Source of the DNA: Rickettsiaceae bacterium
GTDB lineage: Bacteria > Pseudomonadota > Alphaproteobacteria > Rickettsiales > Rickettsiaceae
Length of the DNA: 64,000 nt
Direction: 5' to 3'
Assembly (NCBI GenBank): GCA_029266475.1
Contig: JAQSWU010000011.1
Coordinates: forward strand, 1 to 64,000
Shown here: positions 9,640 to 18,471 of the stretch, in pieces
Numbering within the stretch: the first letter of the stretch is position 1
Layout of the letters: every line of letters starts with the position of its first letter
Notes under the pieces: model-generated
Databases searched by the model: none
Told to the model about the DNA's origin: nothing
What the model saw: the letters and a program-made list of their open reading frames with translations, nothing else
Translations under genes and position numbers: made by a program

Positions 9640-9786
9640 TAGACTTTTCTCGAAACTCGCTTACGCTAGAGAACTTGCAGAAGACTTGGAACAAAGAACC
9701 GTAGTAGACATATATGTACATGAGGATTCGAGTACCGAACCTATATACAAACTCGCAGCAGAAGTAGAAGTTGTGATAGAAGTCTA
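9640..9786. repeat. Family A dispersed element, copy 2 (complete)
   Basis: A 147-base element bounded by TAGACTTTTCTCG and ATAGAAGTCTA as terminal inverted repeats. Internal landmarks are ACTCGCTTACGCTAGAGAA, CAGAAGACTTGGAACAAAG, GTACATGAGGATTCGAGTAC and CCTATATACAAACTCGCAGC. It sits in the 450-base gap between the MFS gene and ferredoxin reductase. The rest of that gap (9787-10056) shows nothing else I can support. Confidence 0.8.
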
Positions 9787-10056
9787 TTACGTACATTCTC
9801 TAGTCTGTGAATTAGGCTGATCTTCACTTCAATAAACTATTTTAACGAACGTATATTGAGCATATAACCCGCGCAAACTTAAGAAGCAGAGAGCCCTCGT
9901 TCGAATTTTTATAAATATACCTCTAAAATTATTTTACCTCTACCCTAACTTAAAATAAAAAAATTAAACTCTCGCCAAAAGTTCAGCATGACAAATTGCT
10001 CTAAATACTTTATAAATACTTTAACATATTTATAACAGTGGAAGATACTATACCCT

Positions 10057-11079
10057 ATGAATAACAGATATGAAACAGATATAGTAATTGTAGGCGCAGG
10101 GCCGGTTGGCTTATTTGCAATATTCCAAGCAGGGATGCTAAAAATGCAGAGTCACGTTATTGATGTTCTTCCAGACTTAGGTGGCCAGTGTACCGCGCTC
10201 TATCCTGAAAAACCTATTTATGATATTCCAGCCCATCCTGAAATTAGCGCCACTGATTTAATCGAGCTTTTAAAGACGCAAGCGGCCCCATTCAACCCTA
10301 TATATCACTTAGAGCAACAGGTTGTTTCTTTTAAGCAGTTGGAAAATAACTTTTTTGAAGTTATTACATCTAGAGAGACGGTGATTAGGTGTAAAGCTAT
10401 CATGATTGCCGCAGGATGCGGAGCATTCGGTCCTAACCGCCCCCCTCTGGAAGGGATTGAACAATATGAAGGAAAATCAGTATTTTATTATGTTAATAAG
10501 AAAGAAATTTTTACTAATAAGAGAATCGTAATAGCTGGTGGCGGTGATTCAGCAGTAGATTGGGCTATTGAACTCTCTAAAACTGCTGAGAAAATATACC
10601 TTATACATAGAAGGGAAAAATTCCGCGCTAGCCCTGAAAGTTTAGATAAAGTAAAGTCTATAGCAGAAACTGGCAAAATTGAATATATTATCCCTTACCA
10701 GCTAGAGGCTCTAAAGGGTGAGAATGGTATGCTTAAAGAAGTAATAGTCAAGAGCTTAGATGGAAACATTAAAGCACTCTCAGCGGATTATTTACTTGCT
10801 TTTTTTGGTCTTTCTATGTCGCTTGGACCAATTAATGATTGGGGCTTGAACCTTGATCATCACCATATAAAGGTCGAGCAATCAACTTGTAAAACGTCAA
10901 TTGAAGGAATATATGCAATTGGCGATATTGCTACATACCCAAAGAAGCTAAAGCTTATATTGACAGGTTTTGCTGAAGCTGCAAGCGCAATGCACGATGT
11001 ATATTCAAGAGTATTTGATGGTCAAGCTCTGCATTTCCAATATTCAACTACTAAAGGAATAGGAGCAAATGACAAGTAA
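10057..11079 (+). CDS. Ferredoxin/flavodoxin-NADP+ reductase, thioredoxin-reductase-like type
   Basis: A 340-residue flavoprotein. An FAD-binding Rossmann motif VGAGPVG is at residues 12-18 and an NADPH-binding motif [10 protein letters not shown] at about 159-168. [20 protein letters not shown] follows the first fold. The redox-active CxxC of true thioredoxin reductase is absent, which together with the length places it in the TrxR-like FNR group (YumC type). It would pass electrons between NADPH and ferredoxin. The ATG follows a region without a strong ribosome site. Its last 11 bases overlap folD, so both are probably translated from one mRNA. Confidence 0.9.
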   Translation: MNNRYETDIVIVGAGPVGLFAIFQAGMLKMQSHVIDVLPDLGGQCTALYPEKPIYDIPAHPEISATDLIELLKTQAAPFNPIYHLEQQVVSFKQLENNFFEVITSRETVIRCKAIMIAAGCGAFGPNRPPLEGIEQYEGKSVFYYVNKKEIFTNKRIVIAGGGDSAVDWAIELSKTAEKIYLIHRREKFRASPESLDKVKSIAETGKIEYIIPYQLEALKGENGMLKEVIVKSLDGNIKALSADYLLAFFGLSMSLGPINDWGLNLDHHHIKVEQSTCKTSIEGIYAIGDIATYPKKLKLILTGFAEAASAMHDVYSRVFDGQALHFQYSTTKGIGANDK

Positions 11080-11941
11080 TAAAATAATGAGTGGGCGAGA
11101 ACTTGCACTTGAGAAACTTGAAGAAATAAAGCTTCGAGTCCAAAGATTTAAAAATAAAAATAGTTTTGCCCCTGGTATTGCTGTTATTCTAGTTGGTAAC
11201 GAGCCAGCAAGCGAAGTATACGTGCGTAATAAGGTTAAGCGTGCGGAAGAAGTCGGTATCCAAGTGTTTGCCCACTTCTTGCCAGAATCAACTTCAGAAG
11301 AGTCGCTACTTAGCCTTATTGATAAATTAAATAAGGATGCTATGGTACATGGAATACTTGTGCAGCTCCCACTGCCTCTACATATGAGTTCGATCAATGT
11401 GCTTAATAAAATTCTTCCCGCAAAAGATGTAGATGGTTTTTCAGCAATCTCTGTTGGTTATTTAAACATTGGTCACAGGGAGCTTGGACTAACATCTTGC
11501 ACTCCTTTGGGCTCGCTTAGCCTGCTTAAAAAATATGAGCCGAATTTGACTGGTAAGCATGTGGTAATTGTTGGAAGATCGAATATAGTTGGCAAGCCAA
11601 TGGCGGCCTTACTACTTTCTGAGAATTGTACGGTTACAATTTGTCATTCTAAAACAAAAAATCTAAAAGACATTACATCTCAAGCAGATATAGTTGTTAC
11701 TGCTATAGGAAAGCCTAACTTCTTTACTCCGGAATATTTCAAGGAAGGAGTTATTATCCTTGATGTTGGAATAAACAGAATAGAGGAAAAGGGCAATGTG
11801 AAACTTGTAGGTGACGTCGCCTTTGATGAAGTGTTACCGAAAGCAAAATTTATTACCCCAGTCCCAGGCGGAGTCGGGCCTATGACTATAGTAAGTATTC
11901 TCGAGAATACCTGCCTTGCAGCGGAGCGGGTTGTTAAGTAA
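11069..11941 (+). CDS. folD: Bifunctional methylenetetrahydrofolate dehydrogenase / cyclohydrolase FolD
   Basis: A 290-residue enzyme interconverting 5,10-methylene-, methenyl- and 10-formyl-THF using NADP. Visible signatures are Y51-xxx-K55 in [17 protein letters not shown] (catalytic lysine), [16 protein letters not shown], the nucleotide-binding stretch [15 protein letters not shown] and [10 protein letters not shown] near the C-terminus. Length is normal. It overlaps the upstream reductase by 11 bases. Its last codons ([11 protein letters not shown]) are duplicated as a degenerate fragment at 12724-12763, beyond the toxin-antitoxin pair. Confidence 0.95.
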   Translation: MTSNKIMSGRELALEKLEEIKLRVQRFKNKNSFAPGIAVILVGNEPASEVYVRNKVKRAEEVGIQVFAHFLPESTSEESLLSLIDKLNKDAMVHGILVQLPLPLHMSSINVLNKILPAKDVDGFSAISVGYLNIGHRELGLTSCTPLGSLSLLKKYEPNLTGKHVVIVGRSNIVGKPMAALLLSENCTVTICHSKTKNLKDITSQADIVVTAIGKPNFFTPEYFKEGVIILDVGINRIEEKGNVKLVGDVAFDEVLPKAKFITPVPGGVGPMTIVSILENTCLAAERVVK

Positions 11942-11946
11942 GCGCT

Positions 11947-12366
11947 TTAAGCTACTACCTCCCAAGGATTGATAACTTCCAAGCCTGGATATTGGAAGTC
12001 GGCAATATTTCTGGTTACAAGGGTGAAATCAAAATGGAAGGCAGTGGCAGCAAGTAGGCTATCTATAGCTGGCAAGGGCTTATTCGTTTCTCCCTGTAAT
12101 CTTCCCCATTTATCTACAACTTTTTGGTCGATAGGAACTAATCGATTATTAAACCACAAGGGCAAGTCATGCTCAAGCCAAAGACGTATTTTCTCTTTTC
12201 TAGCATAATCCTTAATTCCTTCCAAACCTTTTCTTATTTCGCCAAGCGTAAGTACGCTTAAATATAGATTGTTGCTCGGTATATTTCGGATCCAAGTTTT
12301 TACTTTTTTATTAGGATTTACTTTAACTAACTCGGAAATAATATTTGTATCTAATAAATAGGTCAT
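11947..12366 (-). CDS. PIN-domain toxin, VapC/FitB family
   Basis: A 139-residue PIN-domain ribonuclease, probably the toxin of a type II toxin-antitoxin module. The acidic site is visible: D6 in YLLDTNIISEL, E43 in TLGEIRKG, D102 in PAIDSLLAATA, and N120/D123 in TRNIADF. VapC-type toxins cleave tRNA or rRNA. It is transcribed after the antitoxin gene (5-base gap) and faces folD, ending 5 bases from the folD stop. All catalytic residues seem present, so it may be active. Confidence 0.9.
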   Translation of the reverse strand: MTYLLDTNIISELVKVNPNKKVKTWIRNIPSNNLYLSVLTLGEIRKGLEGIKDYARKEKIRLWLEHDLPLWFNNRLVPIDQKVVDKWGRLQGETNKPLPAIDSLLAATAFHFDFTLVTRNIADFQYPGLEVINPWEVVA

Positions 12367-12371
12367 GTTCT

Positions 12372-12620
12372 CTATAACTCAATATCTCTTCCTGAAGTCT
12401 TATCACGTTCTATATTAAGCTCTACTCCATATAAGGGAGATTTTTGCAGGAAATCTATTAGTGAGCTTTTAGGGCTATTTAATTTATTATATTCATCGAT
12501 TGACAAGATAATAGCTGTGGCTTTGCCTCTTACAGTAATCTCCTGCGGTCCTTCTTTTACTGCTTCTTTTATAACTTCGCTAAGTTTTGCTTTAGCTTCT
12601 TGAAATTGCCATTGTTTCAT
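12372..12620 (-). CDS. Phd/YefM-type antitoxin
   Basis: An 82-residue protein with the Phd/YefM pattern: WQFQEAKAKLSEVIKEA, then ITVRGKATAIILSIDEY. This fold binds DNA as a dimer at its own promoter and neutralises the toxin with its C-terminal tail (DKTSGRDIEL). It precedes the PIN toxin by 5 bases. Like other such pairs it is probably autorepressed; I see no clear operator palindrome upstream. Confidence 0.9.
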   Translation of the reverse strand: MKQWQFQEAKAKLSEVIKEAVKEGPQEITVRGKATAIILSIDEYNKLNSPKSSLIDFLQKSPLYGVELNIERDKTSGRDIEL

Positions 12621-12723
12621 TTTAAATCTCTAACTAGTCTGTCTAGTCATTTTAACATAGAAAACTCCAATTTACAAATTAAAAATTGGCAATGCTTGGG
12701 TATAAGGCAAATATTTCTTTTAA

Positions 12724-12763
12724 AATACCTGTCTTGCTGCGGAGCGGGGTGTTGAAGAAGCTT
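12724..12763 (+). pseudogene. Duplicated folD 3' end (attachment-site-like direct repeat)
   Basis: About 40 bases match the folD tail at 11904-11942 (AATACCTG, CTTG, GCGGAGCGGG, TGTT). In the corresponding frame it reads [13 protein letters not shown] and then a stop, against [11 protein letters not shown] in folD. The two copies bracket the toxin-antitoxin pair. It is too short to be a gene. It looks either like the original folD end displaced by an insertion, or a recombination scar. Confidence 0.7.
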
Positions 12764-12777
12764 AGGTAAGTGTTATA

Positions 12778-14079
12778 TTAACTAGTACCTATTACCATAT
12801 CCATATCTGATATTACGCCTGCAATGTTTTGCTCAAAACTTTCCATAAAATTCTCGAATTTTAATATGAATTGAACAGTTTCTTTAGGGACATAATGCAA
12901 AGGATCGAAATTGTTGAATAGAGTATCGAATACGAAGCAACCTAAATAGCCTTTAAGATCAGGGCTAAGCTTATTGAAATCTCTTAAATTTGTGGGTTCT
13001 TTACAAAGATTAAGGGATTTATGAAGGTTTTCGCCAAATTCTAGCTTTTTGTCTAACATAGTTTTTGCTTTACTAGTAAATACAGTTTTAATATTGGTTG
13101 CACAGCTCAAAATTGTATTCTTATCCGTTGCAAGAATTTTAGGGAAATCTTTAAACATTATAGCCGCAGTATGGAGCTGCGCTAAGATAATTCTTTTGCC
13201 TATAGGCTTATTAATATCTATGTCAATGATTCTTCCTATTATATCCTCTACTGCCCCTAGCACGCAGCTTGGATAGGTTTTAGGTTGGAGTTTTAAATGT
13301 TTGTTCGGTTGGACATGCAACTTATAACTCATGGCTTTCTAAAAACCTATCCTACCGAGATTTGTATTAAGCAAATCAAACACATAAGGAGCATAGAAGA
13401 GTTTAGCCCAGTTTTTTATAGCATACTCATCATGATTAAAACAAGGATATTTTTTGGCTTGAGGGGCTTTTGAGAGCACATCTATACCATTATTAATAAG
13501 AGCAAAGAAGTTTTTATACTGACATGTTTTTATCTCACGATGGTTAAAGTAAAATAAGATGTTAAAGCCATCTTTATCATTAGAATTCAAGTCAATACCT
13601 AAATCAACAAGAATATCAACATAATGGTACTCAATCCCACCATAAGAAGTGGGTTTTATCAACTCAAATAGAGAATTTTCACCTTTAAGATCGATATCTA
13701 TATTGAGTCTAAGTAAGTACTTCACCAATTCCTGTTCAGAATTGGAGACTGCACATTCTAATGCATTAGTTAATCATTTGCTAGTTGGAGCATGTATATC
13801 GAAGCCTAGCTCAATAAAAGCTTGAAGAAACTCAAGTTTTCTCATTACAGGCTGTTTCGTTATATAACATTGATCCAGCATTTCAAAAAATATATCGTTA
13901 CGATTTTCACTCCAATCGTTAATATTTGCGCCTAATTTTATAAGCTCCTGCATTTTGGCTTTTATTTCGTCTACGGTAAGAGTATGCTCTCTCATAAGGC
14001 TTAATAACTCCTCATTTAACTCCTTTGTATTTTTAGCCTGAGTTAGCGGTGATGGACGGTAATTTGTCTGCATTTTCAT
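12778..14079 (-). pseudogene. Ankyrin-like gene interrupted by two in-frame stops
   Basis: One frame of 434 codons runs from the ATG at 14079 to the stop at 12778, broken by TGA at 13774-13776 and TAG at 13339-13341; all three open pieces (101, 129 and 184 codons) are in phase. Piece 1 and the start of piece 2 resemble degenerate ankyrin repeats (LIKLGANINDWSEN; NALECAVSNSEQELVKYLL; ILVDLGIDLNSNDKDG). Piece 3 has no recognised domain. The sequence between pieces also reads as protein, which argues for a recently inactivated gene rather than three genes. The pieces could still be translated separately, since ATG codons follow each stop. Confidence 0.75.
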
Positions 14080-14162
14080 AATGTATTTAGTTATATTTAG
14101 TTTTAATTAATACGTCTTTGGTGTTATAAAATTAAGGTTGCACAAAGTGGGCATCGGAAAAT

Positions 14163-14275
14163 TTCAACCTCAGGTAGTAATTTTTGACCCCCCCCCCTAT
14201 TTTTTAAAGTTCTTTTTCAAAAAAATTCTTAGCTTCAACCTCAGGTAGTAATTTTTGACCTCCCCCTATTTTTTC
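14163..14275. repeat. Two C-tract elements in tandem, family E (14163-14205 and 14233-14275)
   Basis: Both copies carry TTCAACCTCAGGTAGTAATTT, then TTGACC and a C tract followed by TATTTTTT. The first tract has 10 C at 14188-14197. They lie upstream of the broken ankyrin-like gene. Homopolymer length should be treated with care, as such tracts are prone both to slippage and to sequencing error. Confidence 0.65.
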
Positions 14276-14348
14276 ACTTAAGACTAAACATATTTTAACT
14301 GTAAAAATGTAACTAATTTTTACTCATTAATGTTTACCCATATATATT

Positions 14349-14495
14349 AGCCTTCTTTAAAAACTCGCTTATGGTAGAGAATTTAAAGAAGATTCGGAAC
14401 AAAGAACTTTATTAGACTTATAGTTATATGAGAATTCGAGTACCAAACCTACATACAAACTTGTAGCAGAAATAAAATTTCGAAAAAAGTCTATT
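14349..14495. repeat. Family A dispersed element, copy 3
   Basis: About 147 bases, same orientation as 9640-9786: AAAACTCGCTTATGGTAGAG, CGGAACAAAGAAC, GAATTCGAGTACCAAACCTA, then AAAAGTCTATT. The left end is slightly eroded. With the tandem C-tract elements it fills most of the 520-base gap between the broken ankyrin-like gene and the AEC transporter. Confidence 0.75.
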
Positions 14496-14599
14496 AAGCC
14501 CCCTACTCTAATGCTTTGCGAGGCCCTTAATGCTATAAATAAATTCATTTCCTTCTACCTGATTTGTAAATAATGAATTTTATAAACATTAAATTGACT

Positions 14600-15520
14600 C
14601 TAGCTTAAGAAAGCAGTGAGCATCAATGGAGTAAAAAATAAAGCCACTAAACAAGATATAAGAACGCTAGTAGCTACTTTTTCAGGATGAAATTTCAGGA
14701 TTGAAGCAATAACAATAGTGTTTGCCCCCATTGGAGCGGTAGATAGTAATATTAAAGCGTTATAATAATGTTTATCGTAAATTTTTAAAATAAATCTATC
14801 AAGCAAAATAAAAAGGAATATGGCAGCTGGGTAGAATATAAATTTAGAAGCAAAGGCTGCTGCAGTAAATTTAAAGTCTATCTCAATTCTTTGTAACGTC
14901 GAAATCCCAAGACCTATCATTACCATACCCAGTATTGAATAGGTGCTACGCATGTTCGCTACAAATTCATCAAAAAAATCAGGCACTTTGATACCTATTA
15001 TACTAAATACACAGCCTAGTATAAAGGCATTTAAGCTTGGAAGGCGCAATACTTTTTTAACGCTCTCAACCTTATTAGTTATACTCATCGCACCAATATA
15101 GAACCCAATTGTTGACTCGTATATATTAATGCCGATAATTGTCATCATATAGATACTTAGCGTAAATTCATCGAAGAGTGCTGCTGCAATAGGAAGCATA
15201 AAGTACCCCGCATTACAGTTACCAGCAGAGACACCAAGGATATTTCGCGTTGCATCTTGCCAGAATTTACCAAAAAAATAATAAGAAAAAATACAAAGGC
15301 AGGAAGCAAGCATGGCAACAACAAGTACAAAACTTACTGCCTTAGGAGTCAAAGACGTACTAGCGGGCGTTGCAAAAAAAATTATTGGTGCTATGAAATA
15401 AAATAATAATGATGCAATACTATCTCTCTCTACCTTAGAGAATTTGCCAGCCAAAAAACCAATTAAGACACTAAGCAGGAGCGAAATAATTTTGAAAAAT
15501 ACTATGCTAAATATTGCCAT
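14600..15520 (-). CDS. AEC-family transporter (auxin efflux carrier / malate permease-like)
   Basis: A 306-residue integral membrane protein with about ten hydrophobic segments. The N-terminal pattern LIGFLAGKFSKVERDSIASLLFYFIAPIIFF and the centre SAGNCNAGYFMLPIAAALF are typical of the AEC family; the C-terminal half has MGANTIVIASI. Bacterial members move organic acids or similar anions, but the substrate is not predictable. It starts at the first ATG and is divergent from the WrbA-like gene, with 204 bases between them. Confidence 0.85.
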   Translation of the reverse strand: MAIFSIVFFKIISLLLSVLIGFLAGKFSKVERDSIASLLFYFIAPIIFFATPASTSLTPKAVSFVLVVAMLASCLCIFSYYFFGKFWQDATRNILGVSAGNCNAGYFMLPIAAALFDEFTLSIYMMTIIGINIYESTIGFYIGAMSITNKVESVKKVLRLPSLNAFILGCVFSIIGIKVPDFFDEFVANMRSTYSILGMVMIGLGISTLQRIEIDFKFTAAAFASKFIFYPAAIFLFILLDRFILKIYDKHYYNALILLSTAPMGANTIVIASILKFHPEKVATSVLISCLVALFFTPLMLTAFLS

Positions 15521-15667
15521 AAATATAAAAATTCATTTGGTAGTTATAATTAATATATTGAATAAAAAACTATTCAAGTATTGCTTTAGCTTTTTTCCTT
15601 AAAATTTATATTTGCAAGCCTTTTTGTATAAGTTCAGCTCTGACTATAGCAGGATATGATAGCCGCG

Positions 15668-15682
15668 TTAATATTTAATTAA
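15668..15682. promoter_or_regulatory. CtrA-type box, TTAA-N7-TTAA, upstream of the flavoprotein gene
   Basis: TTAA-TATTTAA-TTAA, 43 bases upstream of the ATG at 15725. A perfect match to the alphaproteobacterial CtrA consensus, but in a very AT-rich stretch, so a chance match is plausible here. Confidence 0.35.
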
Positions 15683-15724
15683 TCAATAGATTTTAAAATA
15701 TAAGTTTAATTTAAGGGGGATTAT

Positions 15725-16312
15725 ATGAAAATATCTATTATTATAGCTTATCATAGCGGTTATGGACATACAGAAAAAGTAGCCAAAGCTGTAGCAAGCG
15801 GCGCAGAAGCCTTAAACAATACTGCAGTATCATTATTAAATATAACGAATATAACCGAGAAAGATTGGGAAGAACTCGATAAAGCAGATGCAATAATATT
15901 TGGCTGCCCTACTTATATGGGCGGTGTATCAGCGAAATTTAAAGAGTTTATCGATCAAACCTCTAAAAGATGGTATAACCAAAGCTGGAAAAACAAGATT
16001 GCTGCTGGTTTTACTAATTCCTCCACATATAGTGGCGATAAACTCAACACCTTATTTCAATTAGCCGTAAACGCTATGCAACATGGGATGATTTGGGTGG
16101 GCCTTGGTTTACTCCCTGCATCAGCCAAAGGCGTCGAAGGCCCAGATTCTAATCAGATAAACCGCATCGGTAGTTATATTGGCCTTGCAACACAAGCAAA
16201 TGGCGGTGAGCCACCAGAAGTCGCTCCTCCTCATGGAGATTTAGAGACTGCTAAACTTTTTGGCAAGAGAGTAGCCGAAGTAACTCAGCAATTCGCTAAA
16301 GGGAAAGCTTAA
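15725..16312 (+). CDS. WrbA-like flavodoxin-fold NAD(P)H:quinone oxidoreductase
   Basis: A 195-residue flavodoxin-fold protein. The FMN phosphate loop is AYHSGYGHTEKVA (8-20), with GCPTYMGGVSAKFKEFIDQT at about 59-78 and FTNSSTYSGDK further on. Two-electron reduction of quinones, protecting against oxidative stress, is the usual role of WrbA relatives. It lacks some WrbA sequence features, so it may be a generic flavodoxin-family reductase. AAGGGGGA precedes the ATG as a good ribosome-binding site. The gene stands alone. Confidence 0.85.
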   Translation: MKISIIIAYHSGYGHTEKVAKAVASGAEALNNTAVSLLNITNITEKDWEELDKADAIIFGCPTYMGGVSAKFKEFIDQTSKRWYNQSWKNKIAAGFTNSSTYSGDKLNTLFQLAVNAMQHGMIWVGLGLLPASAKGVEGPDSNQINRIGSYIGLATQANGGEPPEVAPPHGDLETAKLFGKRVAEVTQQFAKGKA

Positions 16313-16504
16313 TAAGTAAAGATTAAACCTTAGTCAATCTTTCGCGAGATAGCTATACCCTGCGCAGAACGCAACTTTATAATTTAATAATTGCGATTTT
16401 GCGCCGACTAAAACTACGCATATTAGAATTATATTTAAACAACTCTTGAAAGCCTTCACAGAAAACTGCTATTTTATGAATAATTAAATTTATAGCAGTT
16501 TAAA

Positions 16505-17188
16505 ATGCAAAACTTAACTAGCAATAAAATCATATATTTAGAGCCAAATATTGAAGTTATATTAAAACCAAGTATTAGGGCAAAAAGAGTTATTATTCGT
16601 ATTAAAGGCGATAAAGCTATTTTAGTAGTCCCAAGAAGAGTACCTTTAAATCAAGCAATGGAATTTTTAAAAAGTAAAAGTGATTGGATCAAAGCAAATT
16701 TAACCAAGCAGCAAAAAATTTCTTTTGAGCATCTCTCAACTATAAAAATATTTGGCAAGAATTACGTAATTACCCATTCCCATGAGAAAGCAAGGGGGAT
16801 AAAGCTAGAAGGGGATAATCTCATGATTTACGGTAAGAATACGAATTTCGATATTAAGATTAAGAAGTTTTTGGCCCTTCTGCTGCAGAATAAACTAACT
16901 GCATTGGTAAATCAAATGAGCCAAAAACTTTGTGTAAAATATAATAAAATTCAGATAAAAGAAATGGATTCACGCTGGGGAAGCTGCAATATTAAAGGAG
17001 ATTTAGCTTTTAACTTTAAGCTAGTGTTCACTGATATTAATATAGTGGAGTATGTGGTTGCGCACGAAGTCAGCCATTTGCTGGAGATGAATCATGGTAA
17101 AAACTTCTGGGGACATGTTGAAGAACTTTATCCAAATTGGCAGCTAGCGCGAAAATGGCTTAAAAATCATGGGCATTTTATTGTTTAG
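16505..17188 (+). CDS. YgjP-type (UPF0758/DUF45) zinc metallopeptidase
   Basis: A 227-residue protein of the YgjP-like metallopeptidase family (M48-related fold). The zinc site is HEVSHLLEMNH (H187, E188, H191, H197) followed by GKNFW, and the family motif MDSRWGSCNIKGDLAFN precedes it. In other bacteria such genes sit near DNA-repair or restriction loci, and the substrate is unknown. Active-site residues are intact. It is a single-gene unit followed by a CtrA-type box and ftsB. Confidence 0.85.
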   Translation: MQNLTSNKIIYLEPNIEVILKPSIRAKRVIIRIKGDKAILVVPRRVPLNQAMEFLKSKSDWIKANLTKQQKISFEHLSTIKIFGKNYVITHSHEKARGIKLEGDNLMIYGKNTNFDIKIKKFLALLLQNKLTALVNQMSQKLCVKYNKIQIKEMDSRWGSCNIKGDLAFNFKLVFTDINIVEYVVAHEVSHLLEMNHGKNFWGHVEELYPNWQLARKWLKNHGHFIV

Positions 17189-17283
17189 AGGAAGATTATG
17201 TCCATAAAATTTACTTCAGAATGAGGTATAATCGCTACTTAGCAACTAATTTCCTAGAATAAATAATTAGAACAATGCGCTTT

Positions 17284-17298
17284 TTAACTTGTTGTTAA
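17284..17298. promoter_or_regulatory. CtrA-type box upstream of ftsB
   Basis: TTAA-CTTGTTG-TTAAC, 122 bases upstream of the ATG at 17421. The N7 spacing and the trailing C match the strongest form of the CtrA consensus. CtrA control of division genes is known from free-living alphaproteobacteria; the assignment here is inferred from sequence alone. Confidence 0.5.
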
Positions 17299-17420
17299 CA
17301 TTTCTCTTGTAAACCTATATTATACACTTATAAAATATAGATATAAGAAAATATAATTATCATTGAATAACTTTTTTTATTTAAGTATATTCAACTTTGA
17401 GAGAACTGAACTTTTTTATC

Positions 17421-17735
17421 ATGATTGAAAATCTAATTAACGGAAACCTTAAATACAAAGCACTGTCCTTGAATGGTTTGATACTATTATTATTAACCTA
17501 TTTTATATTCCATGCATTATATGGAGATCGTGGCGTAATAGCTTATTTCAAACTAAATCAACGGATCGAAAAATCACTCTCTGAGCTTGAAATGGCAAGG
17601 CTTGAGAGGTTGGAACTCGAACATAGAGTTAACTTACTTCGCCCTCAATCTCTTGATACCGATGCTTTAGATGAAATTGCCCGTAAAACTTTAGGCGTCT
17701 CTCACCCTAAAGAGCAAGTATTTGGTGTAGAATAG
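17421..17735 (+). CDS. ftsB: Cell division protein FtsB/DivIC-like (septum formation initiator)
   Basis: A 104-residue protein with one membrane span (about residues 13-32, LNGLILLLLTYFIFHALYG) followed by GDRGVIAYFKLNQRIEKSLS and a coiled coil rich in Leu/Glu, ending with ARKTLGVSHPKEQVFGVE. This is the typical FtsB/DivIC layout; it links with FtsL and FtsQ in the divisome. The frame extends upstream to a TTG at 17397, but the ATG at 17421 gives the family's usual length. Confidence 0.85.
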   Translation: MIENLINGNLKYKALSLNGLILLLLTYFIFHALYGDRGVIAYFKLNQRIEKSLSELEMARLERLELEHRVNLLRPQSLDTDALDEIARKTLGVSHPKEQVFGVE

Positions 17736-17844
17736 GAGTTGATTTATAAAGCTTTAAGCATTAAAATACGCAAGCAGTAAGGATAACGATTTCCCAAGAA
17801 TGCTGAAGTAATTCTTACCAAAAAATTTAATAAAAAAAACCTAT

Positions 17845-18456
17845 ATGAGTAATATAACTGTATATGAGAATGACCTACCTGATGGTTTCAAACTAGAGGG
17901 AGATATAGCAATAGATACTGAGACAATGGGCCTAAACCTACTTAGAGACAGGCTCTGCGTACTACAATTTAGCAATGGCGACGGTAAGGCTTATTTGGTT
18001 AAGTTCAATGGGAACTATGACGCTCCTAACCTGAAGAAATTTTTGTCTGATCCAAAGCGTGTAATGATTTTCCACTTTGCAAGGTTTGACGTTGCGGCGA
18101 TTTATCATTACCTTAATATAGAAATAAAAAATGTATTCTGTACAAAAATTGCCTCTAAGCTAGTGCGAACCTATACGGATTCTCATGGCCTTAAGGATCT
18201 ATGCAGGGAACTTATAAATGTACAAATTTCTAAACAGCAACAATCTTCTTACTGGGGGGATCAAGTACTTAGCCAGGATCAAATTGATTATGCTGCAAGA
18301 GATGTATTATATCTTCATCAGCTGAGAGAAGTTTTAACGAACATGCTTTTAAAGGAAAAAAGATTAGAGCTTGCAAGAGAAGCGTTTAGCTTTATATTGC
18401 CACGAGCTAAGCTTGATTTGCTTGGCTGGAATGAAATAGATATTTTCGCCCATTAG
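17845..18456 (+). CDS. rnd: Short ribonuclease D (DEDDy 3'-5' exonuclease)
   Basis: A 203-residue exonuclease domain. The DEDDy residues are visible: D24 and E26 in AIDTETMGL, D81 in HFARFDVAA, and Y148/D152 in DYAARDVLYL. It is about half the size of E. coli RNase D because the C-terminal HRDC domains are absent, a form usual in alphaproteobacteria. It trims structured RNA 3' ends, probably tRNA precursors. It precedes kdsD by 15 bases, so the two may share a transcript. Confidence 0.9.
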   Translation: MSNITVYENDLPDGFKLEGDIAIDTETMGLNLLRDRLCVLQFSNGDGKAYLVKFNGNYDAPNLKKFLSDPKRVMIFHFARFDVAAIYHYLNIEIKNVFCTKIASKLVRTYTDSHGLKDLCRELINVQISKQQQSSYWGDQVLSQDQIDYAARDVLYLHQLREVLTNMLLKEKRLELAREAFSFILPRAKLDLLGWNEIDIFAH

Positions 18457-18471
18457 AAACTAGGAGAAAAT

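Noticed and set aside
9581-9796. A 71-codon minus-strand open frame behind the MFS gene
   Set aside because: It is the reverse reading of a family A copy and the end of the MFS gene.
12778-14079. Stop-codon reassignment to explain the two in-frame stops
   Set aside because: Genes nearby end normally at TGA (for example 9607, 30296, 60463) and TAG, so these codons are stops in this genome.
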